A stretch of 64,000 nt of DNA from Xiphophorus maculatus. Lineage: Eukaryota > Chordata > Actinopteri > Cyprinodontiformes > Poeciliidae. This document shows, in pieces, positions 47,001 through 59,492 of this stretch. Where the stretch lies: assembly GCF_002775205.1 (NCBI RefSeq), contig NC_036464.1:1240001-1304000 (forward strand), read 5' to 3'. The notes under the pieces are model-generated. The model made no database searches. It was not told the DNA's origin and saw only the letters and a program-made list of their open reading frames with translations. Position numbers and translations under genes: made by a program. Within the stretch, counting starts at the first letter, position 1; the number at the start of each line of letters is the position of its first letter.

Positions 47001-50000
47001 CCTTTTTTTGGCCACGTAGGTCATTGTACACAGAACTCTGTTGAGCCACAGGAAAGGCAGAAAGAAGGAAAAAAGCAGGACAGTGAGGAAACAGAGGAAC
47101 ATTTATAAAACCATAAAAATGACAGAAAGAAATGTCGGATGAAGTCAAAGGGACATACAGTGGAGCGGGAACTCTTCAGCAGGGAGCTGGAGGAAAGGCC
47201 GTCAGACTGAAGAGAGAGAAGGTCTGAGAAGATGGTCGGTCAAATTCAACACACACAAACACACACACACACCTGCATGCTGCTTTAACACCACACACAC
47301 GACACTGAAGGGACAGAGGCCACTGCAAGCTGTTGTTGGTTTCAAAACCACAATTAGAGTCTTTTTAATGAAGCGTGGGAGTGAACCAGGTTTTCTCTGT
47401 CTGTATAGATCATAGAATGATGCAGCTTTCCCCCTCCCCCACCTGTTACTGCAGTCATAATGTGACAACTAAAGGAGCAGCACCTACATCTCACAGCTTG
47501 TAAAACAGAAGCAGCATCTCTCAAGACGATTGAAATGAAAACAACTGAAATGTTTTACGTAAAATAACTGGAAGAATAAATGTGTTTTATTGCAGAGCTG
47601 CAACTTTAACCAATAATTTTAATTAATTCATTAAATAGAATTTAAAGCATTAAAAATATTAACACAATTAATCACATTAAATTTTTTTCTACAGTAATGT
47701 CTGGAGCCGGTACCTTTGTATTCACACCCGTAAATCTGACGCACAAGCAATCAGCAACAACAATGGACAACAAGCCGCTTCTTTTGGCCCACTTGAGGTT
47801 AATTTTTGCTTCAAAAAATGATTTGATGGGACGATTGAAAAGGCTATTGTTATGTTTAAGTTGTGCTAAAAGTGATTAGCCAGCAAAGAAGCTATTCAAA
47901 CCTAAAATAGCATCTCATAGCTAAGCATGTTGCAGCAGCCAGACGTCCTCAACGCAAATACCAGCGTCCACATTTTTAAAGAAGTTCCATGAATGATCAG
48001 CAGTTCCTGAAACTCTGGAAAGCTGAATGGCTAGAATAACACTCTGCACCAATCTGATGGTTTAAGAAGTTGAATAACAGATTACTAATGATCTCTTAGG
48101 GAAGCAAGTTGAAAGATTTCAAAAACAAATGACAAAATGTTTTAAAGTAATTTAATGAGAACAGCTTCAGCAACCAAACAGCCTTCTGCCTTCAAAGAAT
48201 CAGGTTAGTCGGTTCCCTTCTGAATACGAGCCTGTCTGAACTTGACGTTTTTGGGAATGGTGTACGACTTTACCGGTAAACAAACTTTTGTGGGCCTGTC
48301 AGATGAATCTACAGCCTCACAGCAGCTGGAGGGAGCCATTCTGTTGTGTGCCTTTCACTATCTGTAAGGTGAAGACGCTGCTGCCAAAATGTGAAGTTGC
48401 ATTTGAAATGGACATATAATGCTTCTAGCGACGGTATGAATGGAACCCTTTGTTATGCTGAAGTGATTTGATTACCCCAGAAATATGCATTACAGGTCAG
48501 GTTGGAGCATTTTGGGGAAGATTTATTCCACATGCAGGTTTTCCAAACTCCAGTAGTTTAAACAAACTACATTTGTTTTCAGAGATCTTTCTGCACATGT
48601 AAACAAGTCTGAAGGGAAAGTACTGCAACAACAATCAGAAAGCATCACCACTACACCCAGTTAAGGAGTTATGGTGCGTTTGATTTGCCTTGGAAATTAG
48701 AGTTTAACACAGCATGCTCTAGTCAGGTCAAACCAGTAGATTAGCCATTGGACCAACTACAAGCAGTAATAAAAGCCAGTAACAATGTTCACTCTCCATA
48801 CAGTAAAATAATATTATAGCATCTATGTGTGGGTGATATGGACTTAGAATTTTAGCAGAATATTTTGTGGTATTATTGTGATAACAATAAAGATTATGAT
48901 AAAAAAAAAACTGCATGGCACAGTATTCATGCACCATAAACACAAATATTCCCATTTAGATTATGGAGAACAGTTTTTCTGCTAAGAGCGCCGAGGTGGA
49001 TGGAGGAGACATTTTTTACCACTTTACCGCAATCAGAGTGATGCACTCTCTTTAATAATCTCACTGTTGTTACGGTTTCATATGCTCTTATGGCTTTTTG
49101 GCAGGAATGTGATGCCATAGAATGCAATGAATTTCAAACTTTCAAAAGTACTAAGAAAGTTTACGAACTAAAACTTTGTTTCTTTACAGTTGGCAATCAA
49201 ACTGGGATCTTGGATTTACGATTAGCAACTCTGAACTTTTTATTAGTTTTGTGCACAAGTTACCAAGACTTTTTATTATATTAGTGAGTCCTCTATGTTT
49301 TCCCCATTTGCGCCATATGACATAAAACTTCATGAGATTTATTTTTTCTATGTAAAGTTCTGGAATCAGATGCAGAAAATGGTTTCAACAAACTGAAGGC
49401 CACCAAAAAAAGGCACTGAAGAATAATTGTTCTATATGAATATCTATAGAGCAAAATATATCTGGCTCATTTGCATAACTGAATGCTCCAACACCTTCTA
49501 GGACTTTGGACTCTGCCGGTAATTAGGTCACATTCATGCAGCTGTACTAAAGTGTTGCAGTGACACACCAGGGCGTCCTTCCTACGGGAACTGGATCGAC
49601 TCTTGATAGACCCCAGGTCATGTACAGATGAAGATGTCGACTAAATATAAAATAAATGTGAGCATACATTAGAAAAGAATTATATGAATGTGTTTTACAC
49701 AAAAAAACAAATTCCACACATCAGTGTTCGTTTGTACACACCCTATAGCTGCGGACTGACAAAAGATCATCATCCTGCCCCGGTTGATGTGGAAACACAG
49801 AGTGGACAAACAGAAAGGGAGAGAGAACAGAAGGTGATGAAGGAAGACAGGAAGTAAATGGAGATAAAGAGGAAATGTGTGGAGGAGGATACGGACCCGG
49901 TGATGATGGTTGCTGGATCTACTACTACTAGAGGCTCGGGCTTTTTCTGTTTCAGCCTGGAGTCGGGAAAAAAGGTCAGCAAAGACAACATTTAGTGGAT

Positions 50001-53000
50001 AGAAAGTGTCGAGTTGATTCAGCTGTTAAAGCTTGGAGCACACAGAGCAGATATTTGATGATATCATGCATCAAACCATTCATTTATGAATAAAAATGCT
50101 CAAATTTAAAGAACTAAAGTTAGAAGTTCAAACCAATTTCCTGCAGAATCAACCGTCCTATATAAAGCCAGACGCTGAAGCCTGCACTCCAAACAGACTC
50201 AGTCACAGTTCACAATGTCTCCAAAGCAAATACATATTTCCACTGTGAAGTACAGAGTAGTCTGGGAGTCAAGTGCAGCTTAAATGGGACTCTGTACCAC
50301 ACAACCGTGTTAGTGGCAAAGAAAGCAGCAGCACTTGGTTGCTCTCCTACCATCCACTGGTGGATCTGACCCCATTTTCTGCTGCTGCTGCTGGAGGAGT
50401 GGTAAGAAAGCTGAACACAGGGAGGAGATGCCAGGAAAAACAGTCATACCTCACTGAAAACCGCTGAAAAAGAAAATCTGGCCGACATTTATAGAACTTT
50501 TGGTTTCATTTGTGGACATGCAGCACTTTTATTTATTTATTTATTTTTAAACTTGCGGGACGTGGAAACCAAACCTCCATAAAAGTGAAAGAGCCGCCCC
50601 GTTTTGTGTAAAATACCTCTTTCTGCTGCCGTTCCAGTTCCCTCATCCGGATGTCCCTGGCCTCTGCGCGGGCCGCCCTCTTCGCCGCCAACCTCGCCTC
50701 GGCCTGGGGACACAGCAAGAACACACCTGTCAGCCCTAAACCTGGAGGTCACGATCCACAGGCGCAAGCAGCAAACAAAGAGAGGGACGAGCGGCACACA
50801 GATAAACAAGGGAACAGTAATGGAGGAGTATTTTTAGGTATTCAAAACATTGACTTCCTGTTGGAGAAGAGAGAAGTTGGGAAATGCGGATGAGGTTTCA
50901 CTGAATCAACCTGAGGAAGAAGACATAAAACTAAAACAGTTTTAGAGAAATGTCACCATAGTGATCTTATCAGAGTGATTATCGTGCTGAGGATTTTATA
51001 TCCTGCATGATGCAAAGATCTGTTCCTTATCTGGACTCGTAGTCCAGAATCCATCCAGAGAATACAGGAAGTACTCTTGCTTCTCCCGCTAGTCATGAAT
51101 TACGTTCTATATAGTATACAGTTCATATTTTAGTAGAAAAAAGGTACTTTTTTGTCATGATTTGTCATCATACACACGAGGACTAGAGGAAATGTCACAG
51201 TGTGTCTTTGAGAGAGAGCAGCCAATGTTATACAGCTCTGCAGTTTAACAGGATTTTATTCATTTTCTAAAGAAAAACACTGACATGTTGAGCATTTTAT
51301 AATTACTGAATATAAAATTAGAACAGGTTTTATAAGACGATTCTCTCTCCAGATCTAATTGTTCTTTGCAGAACAGGTCAGGTCCAAGCTACCTGGGTCT
51401 TCCCTCCATCCAGAACTTCTACAGGTTCTGAGTCAGGAAAAGTGCAGCTAACATCTTTGCTGACCCCACACATTCAGTACACAAACTGGTGACTTTTACC
51501 TTCGTCTACTGTAAAAACCAGCCACCACAGCGGTAGCTTCTCTTCTTATTTTTACATACTTAACGTCTGTACGCTGTGAGCACTTGAAACCGAAGTCAAA
51601 TTCCTTTTTTTTCTCCATTTAAGAGCTGCTACAAGACTAGGGGCCTCATGCATAAAGCGTGCGTGTGCACAAAAAATGTGCGGCGCCATATTTTACACAC
51701 AAGTCGGCATGTATAAAAATTTACTTTGCGTCAAAGTTTGCGTAAATATGTGCACACTTTTGCTGGCGTGAAAATGTGCGGCAATATCTGTGGAATATTG
51801 TCCACAGATATTGTCTGTGGACAATATCAAACTACAAAGAGTCAAAACTCACCTAAATAGACTGAAATCTGATTACATTCGGTTATCTAGACCAGTGGTT
51901 CTCAAATGGGGGTACGCGTACCCCTGGGGGTACGTGGAGGTACTGCAGGGGGTACGTGAAGCTTTTCAAAATATCTTTAAAAAAATCAGTAGGCTCCTCA
52001 TAATAAGTCTTGGGAAAAATTATTTTGTAAAAAGTTCGATAAAATATAAATGTGTGTTCATACACTGAATTTTATATTCAGTATTTACAGGGTATTTACA
52101 GCACTGTACCTCTTTTTTATTCCAAAAATGTTTTGCCCGTGTCAGGGGGTACTTGACTAAAATTATATTTTTAAGGGGGTACATCACTGAAAAAAGTTTG
52201 AGAACCACTGATCTAGACCAAGAAGCATCAAACTCGATGTTTTTCATAATTTTAATATTTTATTGTTTAAACGTAAACGATGAAACTGAACCGCATTTAT
52301 CCTCAGACAATAAGCTAACACGCACAGAAAATAAAAATAAAAGTATGTGAAGACCTCGCTTGAATGTAAATAGTACTTTTCCTCAGTTTTTGTCTCATAA
52401 AGATGTAACGCATTGTTCTGTGCGCCGAAGCGCCGATTTCATTCTCACTAAAAGAAGGAAACATGGTTGGATCAGCAGATTAATTCAAACCTGTTGATTA
52501 AAAATAATCAACAGGTTTGATTATTTTTAAGGTGATCAAGGAGTGTATGCAATCTCACTGCGCACAGGTGAGTCACGTAATTGTGGAGCTTTGGCTCTGA
52601 TGGAGAACATCGCCAGTGGAAGGATTCAGAGGGAGCCATTGATCAGAGATCATATTGATCTGCTGGGAAATGTTGATGATGGTTTATGAGTGTTTAGATT
52701 AATCCAGACTGATCATCCTGGAGCTCTGAGCAAAACTTAAAGAGCCGTGCGGTACCGGTACCGGTCCAGCTGCAGTCATCCTTCAGTCAAGTCGCCCGCT
52801 TTGTGAATGCGCCTTATGAACACAAAGCATCTACTATTTAGAATAAACGTCCACATTCCCCACTCAGACACTCTCTGACTCGCTGTCTGTCTTTAAATCC
52901 CGGCTGAACGCGCTGCTGTTCAAACAGGCATGTGCAGGATCTCTTTATATTAAATTTTTTTAATTTGGATTTTTTTTTCTTTAAAATGTGTTTTTATTTT

Positions 53001-56000
53001 TGTGAGGTGACATTGTGTGTCCTCAAAGCACCTTTTAAATAAAATATAGAATTATTACTATTATAAATACTTATACTGCTTCGAACAAAGACGTTGCCAT
53101 GGTTACTGCTTCACGTGGTGGCAGACTTCCAGGTATTTATAATAATTTACATTAAGATATATTTATGGGTGGCGACAGAGCAGATCAGCAGCTGCGCTAT
53201 ATTTCCCGCAAATTAAGATTTATAAAGGAAAGGTGCGCGGCGTGCGCACGGCTTTATGCATCCGATTTTTTTTGTGCGCCACACTTTTCTAAATTTTTCT
53301 GTACGCCAAGTTTTAGTGTGAAAACTGCACACTATTTTAAGCATGAGGCCCCTGGGCACTGAACATTGTCAGAGATTCCTCACAACCTCCTACTGGACTG
53401 TGTCGTCATGCAATCAGTATTTCAACATCAAAGCAGAACCAGTTATATAGTCCTTTTCCTTAGCATTGATTGGCTAAACCCCCAATAGTGGAAATAAAGA
53501 TTGTAGAGGTTAGGTTCTGGTTAATGAGTGTATTAATGCACATTAAGGAACATTTGGTGTTTGAACTATTAAAATAGGCTTTTATGAGCGTCTTAAGAAG
53601 GTGTCTCACACTTACATTTTATAGTTTTTATTTTTATTTTATCCATTTGCATTCAGTTTGATCTACTTTTCACCCCAGTCTGCTGTTGATCTTAAGAAAA
53701 CACCATTTTGTTTTGTTTTATGCCATTTAGTACTCAATGAAGTGTCAATAAACCGATCCGATCAGAATGGATGCACCGGTATTTCTGATGGTAAAAGATA
53801 AAAATAGATTTCAGGCATTTCAAATCAAAACATTTAAAAGTCACAAGAATTTTCTGACGTTTCCTGATGGTGCAACTCGGCATCAAATTCAGACTTTGGG
53901 GGAAATGTCGGGATACATCATGCATTCTCTGCTCTCTGCTGAACTCTTCCAGCTGTGAGGTAGTCGTGTGTGACTCTCATCCATAACAACATGTGTGAAC
54001 CATCAACTTTGGGGGGGGGGGGGGGGGGGGTAATTTAAAGCCCTCATGGGGAAGAAGCTAACAGTTTATAAACATAACTTGTTTCTAATCTGCCTATAAA
54101 CAAAATCTAACTTATCCTGCCTTTATGTACATGGCTAAGACCAATAAAGACTCCTTGAGGCGGGAGCAGAGAAGTAATACTTATAAAATCTGCCCAACAG
54201 GAGGTCATTTTACAGAATACCTCAGCAGAAGGTTATAATTTAAACAACCCCTGGACAGGCTGGGGGAGGAGCCACTTAGTCATACAGGTTTCTGTGTAGC
54301 CAACTCCTTTATTACCTAATACATGCTGGAATTACTGCTGAAACAATTTAAACATGCCATCAACAAAGAATGGCACCCAAGTTCATGCAGCCTGGACCTT
54401 TATCTTCAACTAAAAGACAGTCCATAAATACTAGAGATAATGTGTACAGTATCTCACAGCAGACAAACACTGTCAGCATTCCAGCGTCTTATCTGCACTG
54501 CCAGCACAAGAGGCCTAAAAGTAGAGCTGTTTCTGTTCCACCAACAGCCTGCAGCGGACACAGCAAAAACATCACGATTTTCAGATGATCAAAATAAGCT
54601 ATGGCTTCAGAGGACCTGAAGGGGACAGGTTGTGGTTAAAGTTGATGAAACTACTGAAAGAAAAAAAAATCAATAGTTTTTCTGGAATGCTGCAGTATTG
54701 GTGACCAGAGAGGAGCTTCCAAAGTTCAACTTTAGAACCTGGGAATGTCATTTGTTTGTCAAACGTGTTTTTGTATCACATCAGATATAAATGTAAGATT
54801 TCCAGCATTAAAGGAGGCAAAATAAACTATTTCTCTGTTTGCGTAGCTATGATTTATTCACACCTGCTATTATTAAATTTTAACCAAACCATGAGCTCGT
54901 TTCTCACATTAGTCCAGACTGTCTGTGCAGGTGTGGATACACTCAACCAAACCCAGGTGTGGAACCAAACAACCAGACCGAGATCAAATTTTTAAGGTGG
55001 TCTCAATTCACTTTCAATTTGGTATGAATACAGACCAGCCTTGATCCAACAAACTACATGAAATACACGTCCTTTTGGACTTCATGAGCCACCAAAGTTG
55101 TGTATTTATGGTAAAAGTGAATCCTTCGGTGTTGGTAATGGTACGACTTAACAAGAACTTTGTCAAATTAAGTTTGTTTTCACATCCATGTTTTGTCACG
55201 CTCCATTAGTTCTTGGAGGAATGATTAACATCTGAATGGCTTCGTATACAACATGAAAGCAAACTGCACCAAACTAAAAAAAAAACACAACTAATTAAAG
55301 TCAGATTTTGGTCTGAACACAACAAGCAGACCAAATTACTTTTCTGCTGTGAATATACCTTTAAAAATGTCAAAATTTTTATTTAAACTCTATGATTTAA
55401 GGTCAACCTACCTAATAAGCATTCATAAGTCAGTTTCCAGTATCAAACTACACCAAGATGAAACATTTATGTTAAATATTTACATCATTTATAGCTCCAA
55501 GTCACTTGAAATGCCTGTCCCTGGTTGGGCTTTTTCTTATTTCAAACTAAATATCTAAAAGGTTTAAAATGATGGAAAGAATAAAGCAAAGGTCACCATG
55601 ATTGTTTAACTACATTGATAAATGCTTTGGTTTTAAATCTAAATTGACGCCAGTCAGAATGCACCAATATTATCAATATCAGCAATCAATACTGCTATTT
55701 TGTCTGCCAACTAATATTTACTCATATTTGTTTCACTAGACATCTGACACCGAATAAAAATAACCACACAGCTAAAACTGCTTCTCTGCTTCAGCTAAAC
55801 TACCCATAATGCTTTGCTGCATCACCGTCACATCACATGACCAAACAAACACCACATGACCCAGCCTCTCCCCTTTTAAATTAGTCTGAAAACCAATAAT
55901 TTAGCAAGTGCTTATTTTAGATTTTGGCTCATTGCTGTATCAAAATAATCAACGTTACTTTTGTAACTATAATAAATAATTCTTATATTATTTTTGCAGT

Positions 56001-59000
56001 AGAATGAATATTTGTTTTCTCTGTTTTAAATCTAATCTCTTGCATCATGTGAAACATTTATTTTGCTTAATTTCTGAGAATCTCATAACTACTTAAGGTT
56101 TCACATTATAAAATCTGAGGTAATGCAAAGATTAAAAAGTGCAAGTGAAGAACTGAGTGCAGGAGAAGGCCGCCTGGAGTCAGAGACAGCTGGCTGTGTG
56201 CTCTGCACCTGTTGATCTGTCTGACAGGACGACCTGCTCTCTGTCTCTGTCCTATCTATAGCCCGACCCGGCCCGGCCCGGCCGCCCCGCGGCCACGCCG
56301 TGGCCCTGAGAGGGTAACCTGAGCAGGACGGTCTCAGCAGCACGGCACACCTCCAACACGCAGCTAATAACCGCTCAGCAGCCTGTCCGGCGTGCCGCTA
56401 TCAGCTTCTCAATTAGCAACAAGCTCCCGATGACGAGTAATAATCCACATTTTATTTTTCATATAACCTAACCAAAGCAATAATTATTCTGTGTTTTCAG
56501 TTTAGAAAGAGATCAGAAAAGTATAAACAACAAATGACTGTCTGCAGGCTAACGCAGATCCATGCTAAAACATCCTGATTTCACCTGTAAATACTGAGTT
56601 TTAGATATTTGTTTATCCAACTAAATCAGAACTTTGTCTTGCTTTTAATAATTAATGGTTGCAGATTTGCTATAAATCTGTTTTATTTTCAGGTTTGTAG
56701 CCGTCATGTTATTGCGCTGTGCAGCTCTGCTCTCCTGACATGACAAATGACTCCAAATCAAGTCCTTGAGTATTTCTTCTGCTCAATTTGTAATCTTACC
56801 TTTAACAAATACTGCATCAAAAAATAACTTATAAAACAACAACTTAACTGACAAAGCATTTAACATATAGTATATACAAATTTCATTATTAGTTTTGATT
56901 TAGTAACGGATTTCATCTATTTTTAATGGGGTTGGGACTTTAACCCCGTTAATTAGGATTCATTAATAATGTAGATTTTAATGCATAAAATTTTTTAAGA
57001 TTATTAATCACATTCTTTTTACAATAAAGTTTCCAGCTATGAATCTATTGGTTTAATAACATCAATAATAAATTAAAAGCAATAAATATCTTGATTTTGA
57101 GCTCATATGTCTCACTGTTCAATCATTTAGCAGTAATTGGGGTTTTTGAATTAAAACGGTTGCTTATTTTGTTGCTATATAGTTTGATTAAAATGTGATT
57201 TATTAACAACACATCCAGGAATTAACTTGATAAATTGTAATTGAGTCTGACTATTTTAAAGCATTTAAATAATATGCTTTGTTTTATGCTTGCTTTTCCA
57301 ATTTTATTGAAATCATTAATGTAAAAATGTGGCGCTTCTTTCCTTTAAAAGAAAGGCTGATTTTCTTGGGGATTAAATAAACCTGAGTTTATAATCTTTA
57401 ATCTGAAGACTAAACTCACTCTGGAGAGAAAGTGTTTCACTTTCCTTTGTGACAAAGGCCTTTTGATCTGCCTATAAAATCCACTGCATTCACGTAAAGA
57501 CACTCCCTCCAAGCAACGAGGGAAGAAAATACCTGCTATCACTGCCAACCAGCGCGCCCCTTAGATCCTAATCTCAGACAACAGGTAATCATTGTGGAGC
57601 TCCAGCCAAGGCTGGGTTTGTTAGCAAGCTGCTGGCATTCAAACCCTGACAGCCAAGAAGTAACCCAAGGTGCCTCAGAATGCAGCCGGTGACGCTGCAG
57701 GCTCAAATTCACCGTCATCCCCAGCAGCAGCAGCGGCGGCGGCGGCGCATGCCAGGCCCAGACATGCGGCCTGCATGGTCAGCTAACGACCAGGCACAAA
57801 CTGCACTCTGTGGGGTTTGTTTCTGTTTAGTTTTCTAAGTGATAAGCGTTTCTCTGACCCCCTGAACTTGCTGGACGGTTGATCTAATCTTTGCTTTGCT
57901 GCACAAAGAGATTCAGATTTAGGAGCGGACTGGGAGGGCCGGGTGACTCATGTTTCTATGATCGGCCTGCGCAACTATAAAGAGAGCAAACGGAGCCGAG
58001 CGCTGCCTGTAGCTTTTAAACTTCCCAGACTGACTTCGAACAAAACAAGGCAAACACCTGAGATTTATCCTGAATTTATATGGTTTTTATAAAGCCAGGA
58101 AATCCATGGGTTTACTCTGGTCTTTACAGAAAGCCTGGCCCGGGTTCTTTTCTTTAATGAGACAAAACGTCAGAACCTGACTATGGAAAAAGCCAAAGGC
58201 ATGAAGGAGCTGGAGTGGAAATCATCCCGACATGTCTTCACAGGCCAGGCAGCGCGTTCTCCTTCAGGTGGCTTTCTTCTACCAAACAAAAATACTTCAC
58301 AGTAAGCTTCAGACCAGCTGTTCAGAACCCGGCCCACTCTGACCACAGCAAATATTAACCAGCAGAACCAGAACGGCCACATGTGGACACAAAGCTTCAA
58401 ATTGGCGAAACTGGCTCTTAAACCAGAGTGCTGGATGGAAAGTTTTACAAAGCTCAACGCTGAAACGCCACATGTAAACAATGCTGACTCAGCACAGAGG
58501 TGGTCAAGTCGCCTTTTCCAGCTTCGCAGCTCAAAATGGACGGACTGGTTCCGAAACTCTCAAACCCATGCTGTAGTAATTTTATGTTTCATAAACTTTG
58601 AAAGCTATTTAAAGTAGTTTTCAATATTCTGCTAAGTTTACTGTAACTAAATATGGTTTACAATATAAACAATCAAAGTCAGGGTTCAGAACTGGTCCAA
58701 ACATAAACCACAATCAAAATAAATGGAAATGAGTCGAAATGCAAACAACAAAAATAATGCGCAGTTAAATGATTCATAAGATTTTACAACTTTATATTCA
58801 TAACTCATAAAAACACATTTTTATCCTTTTAGGCATAAAAAAAGTTTGTTTATGGACATGAAATGTCAGCTGAAGGTGTGAAAGTTAAGATTCACAGTGG
58901 AGAAAATCTGGAGAAATCACAGCTTGATTTTTTCTAAAGGTTTCTACTCAAATATTTTCTGTTTTTTACAATATTCTTAAAAGTTTATCCTGAAGGAGTC

Positions 59001-59492
59001 ATGAAAACTGTTATATGTTTCCAAATTAATGTTTGTTAAATCACAAATGTTTTGACAAAACATTTTACATGACGATATTTAATGATTAATAACTAAAGCT
59101 CCATGTCTGATACCTGCTTAAATTGTAAATCAAAGAATTGTGTGTTCTGTTACTTTAAAACATTTTATCACTCTTTAGACTCTGATTAATTCAACACCTT
59201 CAGTTTGAAAGGTTTCCCTTTAATGAGTCATAATAAAAGTTGCTGCTGTTCAAATTGATGCTTTTCCATTTTGAATGAGGCAGCGTAAAAGCTTGAGTTA
59301 AAACAGGAACATTTTAGTTGGATTAAATCACATTTGCATCGACTGATGGGTGGAATAATTGACGTCAGGTACATTAAAGGACTCTTCCTCTGGCGACCTT
59401 ACCTCCCGAGCGATGCTGCTCAGAGCCTCGTCCTCTGCTGAGAACCGATCTTTTAAAGGAGCTCGTTTTCTACCGGCGCCTTGTGTCCCCAT
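34627..59492 (-). CDS. lrrfip2: LRRFIP2, leucine-rich repeat flightless-interacting protein 2
   Basis: Predicted minus-strand gene of 25 coding exons, about 736 residues (human long form 721). It starts [20 protein letters not shown], matching the LRRFIP2 N-terminus, and ends [16 protein letters not shown]. An N-terminal basic/Ala segment ([20 protein letters not shown]) is followed by a Ser-rich modular region of about 280 residues, then a long coiled coil from about residue 360. The family binds the leucine-rich repeats of Flightless-I; LRRFIP2 is also reported to act with MyD88 in Toll-like receptor signalling and with Dishevelled in Wnt signalling. It is tail to tail with mlh1, an arrangement also found in mammals. 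No upstream in-frame ATG competes. The middle exons are probably alternatively spliced. Confidence 0.95.
34929..35002. repeat. (CA)37 microsatellite abutting lrrfip2 exon 24 acceptor
   Basis: The plus strand has 37 uninterrupted CA units. On the lrrfip2 transcript this is (UG)37 followed by UUCAG and the exon starting at 34923, so the dinucleotide tract takes the place of the usual polypyrimidine tract. Confidence 0.95.
37060..37350. mobile_element. Tc1-like element remnant in lrrfip2 intron
   Basis: The plus strand has ATGGACGTCCATCTAAAGCAGCCAAGAGGCCAAGGTGACTCTGGAGGAGCTGCAGGGAT, wording typical of teleost Tc1-like elements. GGCCTAGTCAAAGCCCAGAC follows near 37330. No intact frame or ends were seen. 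Confidence 0.6.
41298..45604 (-). CDS. lrrfip2: lrrfip2 exons 9-15: Ser-rich modular region
   Basis: Phase-0 exons: 45542-45604 ([20 protein letters not shown]), 44170-44223 ([18 protein letters not shown]), 44019-44075 ([19 protein letters not shown]), 43720-43794 ([18 protein letters not shown]), 42516-42629 ([18 protein letters not shown]), 42121-42162 ([14 protein letters not shown]) and 41298-41429 ([19 protein letters not shown]). The last three match conserved LRRFIP family text, ending [11 protein letters not shown] at the start of the coiled coil. Many RRGS/RGS motifs look like basophilic kinase sites (inference). Confidence 0.88.
44900..45400 (-). mobile_element. Tc1-like element remnant in lrrfip2 intron, reversed copy
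   Basis: GGACTTTTACTAGGCCATTTTAAC, CACAGCATGATGCTGTCACTACCATGCTTCACTG and GGGGGCTGAATACAAATAC occur in this order. These are the reverse complements of phrases common in fish Tc1-like elements and echo the remnant in mlh1 intron 14. Confidence 0.6.
46691..50703 (-). CDS. lrrfip2: lrrfip2 exons 2-8: basic segment and Ser-rich cassettes
   Basis: Predicted exons, all phase 0: 50617-50703 ([14 protein letters not shown]), 49897-49956 ([15 protein letters not shown]), 49742-49774 ([11 protein letters not shown]), 49569-49640 ([18 protein letters not shown]), 47159-47206 ([16 protein letters not shown]), 46975-47037 ([18 protein letters not shown]) and 46691-46780 ([13 protein letters not shown]). 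The 50617 and 46691 exons match LRRFIP2 as I know it. The four between are called from acceptor, donor, open phase-0 frame and Ser-rich composition. The 49897 exon has a weak donor (gtccgt). They are likely cassette exons. Confidence 0.75.
51893..52210. mobile_element. hAT-type non-autonomous element (318 bp), nested
   Basis: The terminal inverted repeats are CAGTGGTTCTCAAA and TTTGAGAACCACTG. A perfect 8-bp target duplication, ATCTAGAC, is at 51885-51892 and 52211-52218. The interior has repeated GGGGGTAC blocks and no coding sequence. Ends and duplication length are hAT hallmarks. It sits inside the Harbinger-like element and is therefore the younger insertion. Confidence 0.9.
52485..52520. 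repeat. Perfect 16-bp inverted repeat with 4-base loop
   Basis: TCAAACCTGTTGATTA and its exact reverse complement are separated by AAAA. The surrounding sequence is transposon-derived. Confidence 0.9.
54011..54030. repeat. Homopolymer of 20 G
   Basis: Twenty consecutive G bases on the plus strand (C on the lrrfip2 transcript), within lrrfip2 intron 1. Confidence 0.95.
57944..57985 (+). promoter_or_regulatory. AP-1-like site plus TATA-like box on plus strand
   Basis: TGACTCA at 57944-57950 and TATAAAG at 57976-57982 lie in a locally GC-richer segment opposite to the direction of lrrfip2. No coding region follows. This could be an enhancer, an antisense promoter or chance. Confidence 0.25.

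Larger units (their letters stand above)
51640..53352. mobile_element. PIF/Harbinger-like element remnant with nested insertion
   Basis: The ends are inverted copies of GGGGCCTCATGC (51640-51651 and 53341-53352), with further inverted GCATAAAGC-type subterminal sequence. Inside, around 52590-52690 on the plus strand, a frame reads [33 protein letters not shown]. This resembles the N-terminal part of Harbinger-type transposases (RE...RD..DLL...DD.L pattern). It stops at once and is not functional. The family assignment is inference; flanking target duplications are not clear. Confidence 0.6.
50704..59402 (-). other. lrrfip2 intron 1 (8.7 kb)
   Basis: It holds a nested transposon complex (51.6-53.35 kb), a 20-G homopolymer (54011-54030), a CpG-rich patch with GGCCCGGCCC tracts (about 56255-56310), a CAG/CGG-type triplet tract (57722-57748), and an AP-1 plus TATA-like combination on the plus strand (57944-57982). 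No protein-coding exon was recognised. Confidence 0.7.
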
